A stretch of 14,642 nt of DNA from Candidatus Bathyarchaeota archaeon (GTDB lineage: Archaea; Thermoproteota; Bathyarchaeia; TCS64). Position numbers and translations under genes: made by a program. The stretch is taken from contig JAUWLH010000020.1 in assembly GCA_030613835.1 (NCBI GenBank), forward strand, positions 1-14,642. Direction: 5' to 3'. The notes beneath the pieces are model-generated. The model searched no databases, was not told the DNA's origin, and saw nothing but the letters and a program-made list of their open reading frames with translations. Of this stretch, positions 6,579 through 13,527 are shown piece by piece; positions within the stretch are counted from its first letter, which is position 1, and each line of letters opens with the position of its first letter.

Positions 6579-7073
6579 GCTGTTCTCAAGGTGTGAGAGG
6601 TAGAACAGGTAATCTGTTCCAACCCCCTCCTTGCCCATCATCCTTAGGGCGCTCATTATCTGTCCCCTGTGGTATGCGGTGTGAACGACGTACTGGGTGA
6701 GGAAATCATCATGGTCTACTCTCATCTCGCCCTCGCCCAGGAAGTTGGGAAACGTAGCGTCCAAGTTTAGGTGAGTTGATGCGAAATCAACCAGCTGGAG
6801 GTCCATTTTATCCCAATGCTGCATTGCGTCTGGGATGCTCATGCATGCAATCGCATCACTGATCTCATAAGGGTCGGCTTTCTCTCCGTTAACTCTCACA
6901 CGCAGATTGTACTCAACAGCCAAGATAGAGTGGAGGACATGGTTCTTGATACTGTTCAGGGGTGGAATCAAATCTTTGCAGTACTCGTCCTCGGTGAGCT
7001 CCATCAGTTTCCCCCTGACCCGGTTATTAGCCCAGAGGTGATAATCAGCGAACTTTACAGGATCCACGAACAA
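6573..7073 (-). CDS. DinB-like / DUF664 family metalloprotein
   Basis: A 166-residue protein of the DinB/YfiT-like putative metalloenzyme superfamily, which forms a four-helix bundle with a histidine metal triad. Visible hallmarks are YHLWANNRV at 11-19 (the usual N-terminal 'YN.WAN' motif), NHVLHSILAVEY with His48, and VVHTAYHRGQIMSALRMMG at 129-147 with His131 and His135, followed by TDYLFYL. Related proteins include thiol S-transferases (bacillithiol- or mycothiol-dependent enzymes), but the thiol used here is unknown. The start is uncertain: TTG 7073 is given; GTG 7067, two codons later, is equally plausible. No ATG is in frame. The gene lies 109 bases downstream of M20 paralog 3 on the same strand and converges on the ferritin-like gene. 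Confidence 0.85.
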   Translation of the reverse strand: MFVDPVKFADYHLWANNRVRGKLMELTEDEYCKDLIPPLNSIKNHVLHSILAVEYNLRVRVNGEKADPYEISDAIACMSIPDAMQHWDKMDLQLVDFASTHLNLDATFPNFLGEGEMRVDHDDFLTQYVVHTAYHRGQIMSALRMMGKEGVGTDYLFYLSHLENSE

Positions 7074-7182
7074 TGATTGTTTAGTGAATAGAAGAGGTTA
7101 TTGATGAGATTGCTCAGGCTCGTGATAATCGATTTCCTCGATGAAGGGAATGGAGCCCAGGGAGGTATGATGCTCCGTGGGG

Positions 7183-8631
7183 TTATCGTTTGCCCTTGAG
7201 TTTCTGCCAAGCCTCCTCGGCGATCTCCAGAGGGGGATGAACATCCTCGGGGATAGGGCAGACGTACTCCTTTCCCCCGATCCTCTCCGCCTGCTCCTCC
7301 CAAGCCTTCTTGATAACCTCGGGCTTGGTGAACAGGTCCAGTGCGCTAGCCGCCATGGTCTTGGCCGCGAACACAAGGCTCTTGTGGCCTATGCTCATGC
7401 CTGATACTGCGGTGAACCTCCAGTCGTGGCCGGGGGCTCCAAGGACGTTGCATGATGTGCTGAACTCCATAGTGGGGCACTGCCAAGACACGTCGCTGAC
7501 ATCGGTGCTTCCCTTGCTGACATAGCCGTCGTTCCACGCGTCAAGGATATCGGTCATGAGGTTGACGTCCTTGTACTTCTCTGGGTTAGGTACCCCGTAC
7601 TTCTTTAGACCGGCCATTTTCGCCTCCGGGTCAAGGGTCTTCGCTATATCGGCAGCGAAGGCTTCCTCGTCCTCGGTCCAGCCAGGGTGCCCTACCTCCC
7701 TCATGTTGGCAGTCACCAGTTCGCTGAGAACCTTGTTGGGGATCTTGTTGTAGATAGCCGCTATGAGGTCGATCTTAAGCTCAGTCTCAGTCATCATGGC
7801 CGCCCCCCTTGCGATGTTGTTGATCCGCTCGGCTATGTGGGTCACCATAGACCTCTCAGGTGCCCTTATGTAGTACCAGCTCCGGGCATAATCTGGTACG
7901 ACGTTGGGCTGCCCCCCTCCCGCCTCGATGACGTAGTGGATCCTGGCCTCCTGGATCACATGCTCCCTGAGGAAGTTTACGCCTATGTTCATGAGCTCGA
8001 TGGCGTCCAGCGCGCTCCTGCCATGCTCGGGGCTTCCGGCCGCGTGGGCCGTCTTGCCGAAGTACTCGTACTTGACGCTGTCAACGGCGTTGCTTGATGA
8101 CAGCCCTGCAACGTTGTAGCCGCTCGGGTGGTGGCTGAGGCAGGCGTCCACACCATTGAAGTAGCCGCTTCTCACCAGGTAGACCTTGCCGTCGTAGTTC
8201 TCCTCGGCCGGACTGCCGTAGCACTTAATGGTGCCGGGCAGACCCTCTTTCTCAAGGACATAACGGGTCGCTATCGCCGCCATGAACCCTGATGTGCCGT
8301 GGACGTTGTGACCGCAGCCGTGTCCCGGCCCATCGACCACCTCCCACTCCTTATAGGGAACGGGTTTGTTGCTGATACCAGGTAGGGCGTCGTACTCGCC
8401 CATGAACCCAATCACTGGCTTTCCCTCGCCCCAGGTTGCTACGAAGGCGCTGGGCATCCCTGCGACTCCGTGCTCAACCTTGAACCCGTGCTTCCTCAAT
8501 GTATCAACGTGTATCTGAGCGGACTTGTGCTCAACGAGCCCCAGCTCCGCGTACTCCCATATCTTGTCGCTGACCTCGATGAACTCCTCCTTGTTTTCCT
8601 CAATCCAGCTCATTGCCTTGTCTTTTAACAT
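7183..8631 (-). CDS. M20 family metallo-amidohydrolase, AbgB-like (paralog 3)
   Basis: The third AbgB-like amidohydrolase, 482 residues. I place the start at ATG 8631, not at the upstream in-frame TTG 8640, because it then begins MLKDKAMSWI, aligning without a gap to paralogs 1 and 2. All metal motifs are intact at the same positions: GHGCGHNVH at 103-111, PAEE at 141-144, SHHP at 166-169, GKTAHAAG, and GAPGHDW near the C-terminus. It departs from the other two in places that may shape specificity: SGYNVAGLSSSNAVDSVKY after the histidine pair, and DAWNDGYVSKGSTDV where the others have DPLGDGET. It is cytoplasmic and probably dimeric through the lid domain. It is divergent from the FMN reductase gene through a symmetric promoter, with DinB-like downstream. 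Confidence 0.9.
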   Translation of the reverse strand: MLKDKAMSWIEENKEEFIEVSDKIWEYAELGLVEHKSAQIHVDTLRKHGFKVEHGVAGMPSAFVATWGEGKPVIGFMGEYDALPGISNKPVPYKEWEVVDGPGHGCGHNVHGTSGFMAAIATRYVLEKEGLPGTIKCYGSPAEENYDGKVYLVRSGYFNGVDACLSHHPSGYNVAGLSSSNAVDSVKYEYFGKTAHAAGSPEHGRSALDAIELMNIGVNFLREHVIQEARIHYVIEAGGGQPNVVPDYARSWYYIRAPERSMVTHIAERINNIARGAAMMTETELKIDLIAAIYNKIPNKVLSELVTANMREVGHPGWTEDEEAFAADIAKTLDPEAKMAGLKKYGVPNPEKYKDVNLMTDILDAWNDGYVSKGSTDVSDVSWQCPTMEFSTSCNVLGAPGHDWRFTAVSGMSIGHKSLVFAAKTMAASALDLFTKPEVIKKAWEEQAERIGGKEYVCPIPEDVHPPLEIAEEAWQKLKGKR

Positions 8632-8662
8632 GATGATCAAGGATACTGGGAATCATATCGGT

Positions 8663-8694
8663 ATAAAATCTGGCTCGAATCGCACCGATTTTAT
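8663..8694. promoter_or_regulatory. Symmetric bidirectional promoter
   Basis: The octamer GATTTTAT occurs once on each strand, at 8670-8663 (minus) and 8687-8694 (plus), forming a perfect 8-base inverted repeat around a 16-base centre. Each copy is centred 35.5 bases upstream of a start codon: ATG 8631 on the minus strand and TTG 8726 on the plus strand. A second nested dyad, ATCGGT (8657-8662) and ACCGAT (8684-8689), overlaps both boxes. The layout suggests TATA boxes for both genes with 9-base leaders, and one regulator site for both. Confidence 0.5.
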
Positions 8695-8725
8695 GGGACG
8701 GTTCAGTAGGTGTGAGAGAATAACA

Positions 8726-9265
8726 TTGAAGGTAGTAGGGATAATCGGCGGACCCAAGAATGATGGCAACACGTACAGGCTTGTGAGGGCGGTCCTGGAC
8801 GGGGCCCTTGACGCTGGGCACACAGTGGTAACGTGGAGGCTCAAGGACGTATACATCGGGCACCTTGGATACTTTGCTGGTGAGACGCTGCCACCAAACG
8901 ATGACTTCGAGAAGATGCAAGCAGACCTTGAGTCAATGGGAGCACTCGTCATCGGTTCTCCAATCTGGTACGGACACGTGGACACAAGGACGTTCAACTT
9001 CATCAACAGGACATATGTCTACAACAGGTCCTACAGCGAGGAGAACGCCAAGAAGTGGCCCAAGGTCAAGGCGGTGAACGTCCTCACGTACGAGACCGAG
9101 GACGAGCACGCTTACGACCACATACTTGAGTGGTATGACCATATATGGGACTGGTACGGCATGGCCGAGTCACAGGGACTCGTGGCTGCGGGGTCAGCCA
9201 AGAACCCAGTTGAGAACAGACCCGAACTCATCAAGAGGGCAAAGGAGATCGGGCGCAACCTCTAG
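8726..9265 (+). CDS. NADPH-dependent FMN reductase / flavodoxin-fold flavoprotein
   Basis: A 179-residue single-domain flavodoxin-like protein. The start MKVVGIIGGPKNDGNTYRL holds the first beta strand and FMN phosphate loop (GGPKNDGNT, 8-16), and GALVIGSPIWYGHVDTRTF at 72-90 is the second FMN-contacting loop typical of this reductase family. The role would be NAD(P)H- or ferredoxin-linked reduction of free FMN or a small substrate. The CxxCxxC cluster of iron-sulfur flavoproteins is absent; the matching region reads IGHLGYF. The C-terminal part is unusually aromatic and acidic (EWYDHIWDWYGM at 135-146). I choose TTG 8726 because the protein then begins where family members do and because of promoter symmetry. 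ATG 8693 would add 11 residues (MGRFSRCERIT) and lies 27 bases from TATAAAAT, so it remains possible. Confidence 0.8.
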   Translation: MKVVGIIGGPKNDGNTYRLVRAVLDGALDAGHTVVTWRLKDVYIGHLGYFAGETLPPNDDFEKMQADLESMGALVIGSPIWYGHVDTRTFNFINRTYVYNRSYSEENAKKWPKVKAVNVLTYETEDEHAYDHILEWYDHIWDWYGMAESQGLVAAGSAKNPVENRPELIKRAKEIGRNL

Positions 9266-9291
9266 GCAAACATTATCACCCTAAACCCCTC

Positions 9292-9296
9292 TTTTT
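9292..9296 (+). terminator. T-run after FMN reductase gene
   Basis: TTTTT within CCCCTCTTTTTATC, 27 bases after the stop. It is too close to GTG 9310 to be that gene's TATA box, so an archaeal T-rich terminator is the better reading. Confidence 0.3.
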
Positions 9297-9309
9297 ATCA
9301 GGTGCCTTC

Positions 9310-11277
9310 GTGGTCGATGTTTTAGAGATACAAGACGGGATAGAGCTGAGGAGCCAGCGGCTCAAGCTCCGGGTACAGTCGTGGGGGGAGAACAGTCTGC
9401 GGGTCAGGGCAACGGTTCTCAGCGAGATTGATGATGCGCTGGACTGGGCGTTACTTGAGCCGAAAGAGTCCACAGTTAAGGTCAATATCAAGGATGGGAC
9501 CGTCTCCGTGGAAAACGGGGCAATCACTTGCGTCATCAATCTGAGCCCAGACAGCATCTCTAGCCAACCCTGGAATATGACGTTCAACGAGACCCATACT
9601 GGAAAGGAGCTCACAGCCGAGAACCATCACAGGTTCAAACGGTGGAGGGGCGTGTACCTGAAACCCAGGGGAGGTGACACGTTCGCCTGCGAGGCCCGGT
9701 TTAAGGCATACACTGATGAGCACATCTACGGCCTGGGCCAGCACCAGCACGGCAGGGTTGATAACAAGGGATGCGTCATCGAGCTGCTCCAGCGGAATAC
9801 GGAGGTCTGCATCCCCTTTATGGTGAGCACCAGGGGCTACGGCTTCCTCTGGAACAACCCCGCTGTCGGCAGGGTCGAGCTAGGGTACAACGGCACCAAC
9901 TGGGTCGCTGACAGGACCAGGCAGATGGATTACTGGATCACGGCGAGTAGGACGCCGGCTCAGATTATGAGGCAGTACGCCGAGGCGACGGGCTTCCCGC
10001 CGATGATGCCCGGGTACGCCACGGGTTTCTGGCAGTGCAAGCTCAGGTACCAGACACAGGAAGAGCTCTTGGAGGTGGCAAGAGGCTACAAGGAGCGCGG
10101 GCTGCCCCTGAGCGTCATTGTCGCCGATTTCTTCCACTGGACACTCATGGGAGAGTGGAAGTTTGACCCAGAGAAGTGGCCCGACGTGCATGGGATGGTC
10201 AAGGAGTTGGAAGATATGGGCGTGAAGCTGATGGTCAGCGTCTGGCCCACGGTTAACCAGCTCAGCGAGAACTTTGACGAGATGAAATCAAAGGGGTATC
10301 TGGTCGGCTCCGAGCACGGGGACGAGTCACACACCCAGTTTATGGACCGCAGACCCGAGGGGCCTCTGCATATGTACTACTACGACGCCACAAACCCAGA
10401 TGCACAGCGCTACGTCTGGGGCAAGATCAAGGAGGGCTACTATGACCACGGTATCAAAACGTGGTGGCTTGACGCCTGCGAGCCCGAGATATACCCGCTG
10501 AGCCCCGAGAACCTACGATACCACATTGGCAACGGGGAGATGGTGACCAACATCTACTCCATGCTCAACAGCAAGGCGTTCCACGACGGAATGACGGGGG
10601 AGGGAGAGGACGAGATCATACTCTTGACCCGCTCGGCCTGGGCTGGGAGCCAGCGGTACGGAGCCCTCGTCTGGAGCGGCGACATCCCAAGCACCTTCAA
10701 AGCACTCAGGACCCAGGTCACTGCTGGCCTCAACATCGCCATGAGTGGTATCCCATGGTGGAACACGGATATCGGGGGCTTTCACGGGGGCGACCCCGAG
10801 GACCCGGATTTTAGAGAGCTACTCATCCGATGGTTCCAGTTCGGCGTGTTCAGCCCCGTTATGAGGCTCCACGGGCACAGGGAGCCCACAGTGGGGGTTA
10901 CAGGTGGACCAAATGAGGTTTGGAGCTTCGGAGAGGAGGCTTACGGAATCATCAAGGGGCTCCTGGCGCTCAGGGAGGAGCTTAGACCATATATACTTGA
11001 TCAGATGAGGGAGGCACACCTGACGGGTGCACCTGTGATGAGGCCCCTATACTATGATTTCCCCGATGACCAGCAATGCCATGTGGGGGACCAGTTCATG
11101 TTCGGGTCACAGATCATGGTGGCCCCCATCCTTGAGGCCGGGAAGCGTTCACGGAGCCTGTACCTGCCCGGTGGAGCTAAGTGGAGGGAGGGGGACACGG
11201 ACAAGGTTCACAGGGGAGGCGTCTGGATCGAGGTGAATGCGCCCCTTGACAGGGTTCCCTACTTCTACAGGGAATAA
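9310..11277 (+). CDS. Glycoside hydrolase family 31 (alpha-xylosidase / alpha-glucosidase type)
   Basis: A 655-residue retaining glycosidase. Residues 1-215 form the N-terminal beta-sandwich, including EHIYGLGQHQHGRVDNKG at 137-154; the catalytic (beta/alpha)8 barrel runs from about 230 to 555, followed by C-terminal beta domains. The catalytic nucleophile is Asp388 in TWWLDACEPE (384-393). The acid/base is Asp458 in VWSGDIPSTF (454-463). NTDIGGF at 485-491 and RLHGHREP at 519-526 complete the pocket. The WLD..EPE form of the nucleophile motif suits alpha-xylosidase or transglycosidase subgroups better than classical alpha-glucosidases, but specificity cannot be settled here. There is no signal peptide, so it acts on imported oligosaccharides. 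The start is GTG 9310 with GGTG five bases upstream as a ribosome site; no ATG is available nearby. It lies 44 bases after the FMN reductase. Confidence 0.9.
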   Translation: MVDVLEIQDGIELRSQRLKLRVQSWGENSLRVRATVLSEIDDALDWALLEPKESTVKVNIKDGTVSVENGAITCVINLSPDSISSQPWNMTFNETHTGKELTAENHHRFKRWRGVYLKPRGGDTFACEARFKAYTDEHIYGLGQHQHGRVDNKGCVIELLQRNTEVCIPFMVSTRGYGFLWNNPAVGRVELGYNGTNWVADRTRQMDYWITASRTPAQIMRQYAEATGFPPMMPGYATGFWQCKLRYQTQEELLEVARGYKERGLPLSVIVADFFHWTLMGEWKFDPEKWPDVHGMVKELEDMGVKLMVSVWPTVNQLSENFDEMKSKGYLVGSEHGDESHTQFMDRRPEGPLHMYYYDATNPDAQRYVWGKIKEGYYDHGIKTWWLDACEPEIYPLSPENLRYHIGNGEMVTNIYSMLNSKAFHDGMTGEGEDEIILLTRSAWAGSQRYGALVWSGDIPSTFKALRTQVTAGLNIAMSGIPWWNTDIGGFHGGDPEDPDFRELLIRWFQFGVFSPVMRLHGHREPTVGVTGGPNEVWSFGEEAYGIIKGLLALREELRPYILDQMREAHLTGAPVMRPLYYDFPDDQQCHVGDQFMFGSQIMVAPILEAGKRSRSLYLPGGAKWREGDTDKVHRGGVWIEVNAPLDRVPYFYRE

Positions 11278-11279
11278 CC

Positions 11280-11287
11280 CTTAAACC
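11280..11287 (+). promoter_or_regulatory. TATA-like box of mntP gene
   Basis: CTTAAACC, centred about 32 bases upstream of ATG 11316, immediately after the GH31 stop. It would give a leader of about 6 bases. Confidence 0.35.
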
Positions 11288-11315
11288 GAGCCAAGCCTGA
11301 CTACCGTAGACCGAT

Positions 11316-11897
11316 ATGAGCCAAAACATGGACATCTACTCAGTTCTGTTGCTGTCAGTGGGGTTAGCCATGGACGCGTTCAGCGTCGCACTGGTGGCCG
11401 GTTTCGGTATGGGCAAGGTCAAGCTAGCAGATTCACTGAAAGTCAGCGGCACATTCGGGATAGCCCACGTGATAATGCCCACAGCGGGCTGGTTCTTGGG
11501 CTCCACGGTGCTGGGTCTGATTCAAAGGTGGGACCACTGGATCGCCTTCCTGCTGCTAGCTTTCGTTGGCGGCAAGATGTTGATGGAGGGGCTGGACGAG
11601 GACGCCGAGGACATTAACGCCAACGAGTTGTTGGGTATGGCGAGCCTGTTGATGTTCACGGTGGCGGTAAGCATAGATGCGCTGGCGGTTGGCCTGAGCT
11701 ATAGCGTCCAAGGGCTCAGTATATGGGTGCCAAGTCTGTACATGGGCGTGGGGACGCTGGTCTTCACGTTCATAGGATTGAATATCGGTAACAGGACGGG
11801 TCAGAGGTTCGGCAAGCAGGCTCAGGTCTTCGGTGGGCTGGTGCTGATCCTCACAGGGCTCAGGATAACGCTGGCCCACATGGGTTTGCTAGGATAG
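11316..11897 (+). CDS. mntP: MntP-type manganese efflux pump
   Basis: A 193-residue membrane protein with six hydrophobic segments and the internal two-fold repeat of the MntP (YebN, DUF204) family. The paired signatures are GLAMDAFSVALVAGFG at 16-31 with Asp20, and AVSIDALAVGLSYS at 117-130 with Asp121; these aspartates correspond to those needed for export in the E. coli protein. HWIAFLLLAFVGGKMLMEGL at 74-93 is also typical. The length matches the family (about 185-195). It exports Mn2+ across the cytoplasmic membrane when the ion is in excess. No manganese riboswitch is visible before it, only 38 bases separating it from GH31. In-frame Met5 is an alternative start. The stop overlaps by 9 bases the convergent HAD phosphatase gene. 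Confidence 0.9.
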   Translation: MSQNMDIYSVLLLSVGLAMDAFSVALVAGFGMGKVKLADSLKVSGTFGIAHVIMPTAGWFLGSTVLGLIQRWDHWIAFLLLAFVGGKMLMEGLDEDAEDINANELLGMASLLMFTVAVSIDALAVGLSYSVQGLSIWVPSLYMGVGTLVFTFIGLNIGNRTGQRFGKQAQVFGGLVLILTGLRITLAHMGLLG

Positions 11898-12599
11898 CCA
11901 GGATATTACCTCGGGAAGCTGGGATAGGTTTTCGATGACGCCGTCTGTACTGAACGTATTGATGGTCGCGTCGTCGTACTCCCTGGTGTTGATAAGAACA
12001 AAACGTGCACCCGCAGCCTTTGCCGCCAGGGCATCGTGATCCGAGTCACCGACATAGACTATATCATCCCGTCCGCTGAGCGCCTTCATCCTGTTTATGG
12101 GCTCGGGGTGGGGCTTGATGTAGCCACACTCGTCCCTCGTAATGGATCGGGGGAAGAACTCACCGAACCTACCAAACTCATCACTAGTGCTTAGGCGATC
12201 ATATGATTCCCTGGATGCGGTGGTCACAAGCCCCATCTCGTATCCCTCGGACTTGAGAGTCTGAAGACCAGAGAGGGTGTCAGGCAGCAATTCGCTGATG
12301 TCATGCTCGGACCGCTCCTGCACCATAAACGGAACATTGATCTCGTCGATGATTGCTTGGACCTCCTCCTGGCTTCGCTCATCCTCCTCCAGATAGCTTC
12401 TCGTCCTGTTCCAGATGTGGGCCATCCTGTTCATGCCCATGATCTCCTCAGGTGGGACGCCGTGGCTAGCGGCTATCTCCTTCATCTGGGCCTTGATGGT
12501 CATGAAGGGTGTGTGGTGGGTGATGGTCCCCCTATACTTTGGCCTGTGTTTCAGGATAATCAGCGTACCGTCCATGTCAAAAAGTAAGAGAGGCTTCAA
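11889..12599 (-). CDS. HAD-superfamily hydrolase (phosphoglycolate-phosphatase-like)
   Basis: A 236-residue soluble phosphatase. All four HAD motifs are present: LLFDMDGTL at 5-13 (nucleophile Asp8, acid/base Asp10), LVTTAS at 124-129, Lys162 in GYIKPHPEP, and VYVGDSDHDALAAKAAG at 181-197 (Asp185 and Asp189 for Mg2+). The helical cap between motifs I and II (about 15-105) makes it a C1-cap, Gph-like enzyme; the substrate is a small phosphorylated metabolite that I cannot name. The start is TTG 12599, the only one close enough to motif I. An AGGTAG ribosome-site-like sequence overlaps the stop of the upstream nitroreductase gene 9 bases away, so the two form an operon. It ends in a 9-base convergent overlap with mntP. 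Confidence 0.85.
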   Translation of the reverse strand: MKPLLLFDMDGTLIILKHRPKYRGTITHHTPFMTIKAQMKEIAASHGVPPEEIMGMNRMAHIWNRTRSYLEEDERSQEEVQAIIDEINVPFMVQERSEHDISELLPDTLSGLQTLKSEGYEMGLVTTASRESYDRLSTSDEFGRFGEFFPRSITRDECGYIKPHPEPINRMKALSGRDDIVYVGDSDHDALAAKAAGARFVLINTREYDDATINTFSTDGVIENLSQLPEVISWLS

Positions 12600-12608
12600 G
12601 GGGTCTAC

Positions 12609-13451
12609 CTAGTTGAGGATGACCTCGTCTAGACTCATCCTCTCGGATTTCAGGGTTTCCTCGTCGGGCCATCCGATGATTATGTGGTTCCTGCTTGTCA
12701 TGGTGGGGCTCAAGTTGAAGTGCTCCCTGAGCTTTTTCTGTGTCTCCTCTCCGTGGGTGAGCCAGCAATGGCCGAGCCCCAGCGCGTGGGCCATGAGGCA
12801 TATGTGGTCGGCCGCAGCGGCGGCGTCGAAATACAGGTTCTGGGGCACGAACTTCTCGAAGCGCAGCGTGTGATACATGCTGAGCTCCTGGAGCACCACG
12901 ATCATAACGCAGTTCTCGATGGGGATATCACTGCTCACCAGCCTCTGCTCCTCTGGGTCCCTGATTACTAGGAACCTGGTGCAGCCCACGTTACAGCCGT
13001 GGGGGGCGTAAAGCCCAGCCTTGAGGATGCGCCTGATCATGTGATCGGGCACGGGGTCGGATTTGAACTGCCTGATGCTCTTCCTGCCGTAGATCAGCCG
13101 CTCGATGATCTCCGCCTCGGCCTCGGTGAAGCTCTCCCACGGGGTCACCACCAGCCCCGGGTCCTTTCTCTCCCTCATCCTCCTCGCCGCATCGATGTAC
13201 TTGATGCACCACTGAATGTCAGGCGGGTCCATCGGGAACCCACGCCTCTCCCAGATCTCAAGGAGCTTCTCGGCCACGGCCCCGTAGTCCTCGGGCATCT
13301 CGTAGCTGCCCTTGAGTATCCTGTAGTAGTATACCTCGATCGTGTGGTGGGTTCTCTCGTGGAACACCGCCCGCAAGTCGTCCTTCTTCATGGACATGAG
13401 CTGGTCCTCGGTGTAGCCGTGAACCCTGAACGTTTCACCCAAAAAAGTCAC
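12609..13451 (-). CDS. Nitroreductase-family flavoprotein with N-terminal extension
   Basis: A 280-residue protein. Residues about 115-268 are a nitroreductase domain: the FMN-phosphate motif RKSIRQF at 123-129, a KAGLYAPHGCNVGCTRFLVI segment at 144-163 (where family members usually have 'APS..N.QPW'), ADHICLMAHALGLGHCWL at 214-231, and the closing IIIGWPDEE at 257-265. It should bind FMN and use NAD(P)H or another donor; the substrate is unknown. The first 110 residues are an extra, mainly helical region with Glu/Arg/Tyr-rich stretches and no motif I recognise. Cys153, Cys157, Cys181 and Cys229 are close in the flavin-side sequence. GTG 13451 is preferred because a TATA-like ATTTATCC lies 25 bases upstream; TTG 13442, with AGGTGA before it, is an alternative. 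It is the first gene of an operon with the HAD phosphatase. Confidence 0.85.
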   Translation of the reverse strand: MTFLGETFRVHGYTEDQLMSMKKDDLRAVFHERTHHTIEVYYYRILKGSYEMPEDYGAVAEKLLEIWERRGFPMDPPDIQWCIKYIDAARRMRERKDPGLVVTPWESFTEAEAEIIERLIYGRKSIRQFKSDPVPDHMIRRILKAGLYAPHGCNVGCTRFLVIRDPEEQRLVSSDIPIENCVMIVVLQELSMYHTLRFEKFVPQNLYFDAAAAADHICLMAHALGLGHCWLTHGEETQKKLREHFNLSPTMTSRNHIIIGWPDEETLKSERMSLDEVILN

Positions 13452-13471
13452 CTAGGTATCAAGGGTGCAGG

Positions 13472-13479
13472 GGATAAAT
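13472..13479 (-). promoter_or_regulatory. TATA box, leaderless promoter of nitroreductase operon
   Basis: ATTTATCC on the minus strand, centred 24.5 bases from GTG 13451. This supports the GTG start over the downstream TTG. Confidence 0.45.
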
Positions 13480-13496
13480 GACACTTGCGGGGACGG

Positions 13497-13504
13497 TTTT
13501 TATG
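13497..13504 (+). promoter_or_regulatory. TATA box of SDR gene
   Basis: TTTTTATG, centred 27.5 bases before ATG 13528. AGGAG at 13521-13525 is only 2 bases from the ATG and is probably outside or at the very start of the transcript. Confidence 0.45.
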
Positions 13505-13527
13505 ATAACGTGTGGTAACTAGGAGAC

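Noticed and set aside
8672..8690. GGCTCGAATCGC, reminiscent of a tRNA T-loop
   Set aside because: No flanking stem pairs and no D, anticodon or acceptor arms are found around it; it lies within the divergent promoter.
8525..8725. Possible long N-terminal extension of the FMN reductase back to 8525
   Set aside because: It would run antisense into the conserved N-terminus of M20 paralog 3 and through both promoter boxes; family members begin at MKVVGIIGG.
12999..13481. Plus-strand open frame (160 codons) opposite the nitroreductase gene
   Set aside because: A shadow of the real minus-strand gene, with composition rich in Leu/Pro/His/Val as expected for antisense of this codon usage.
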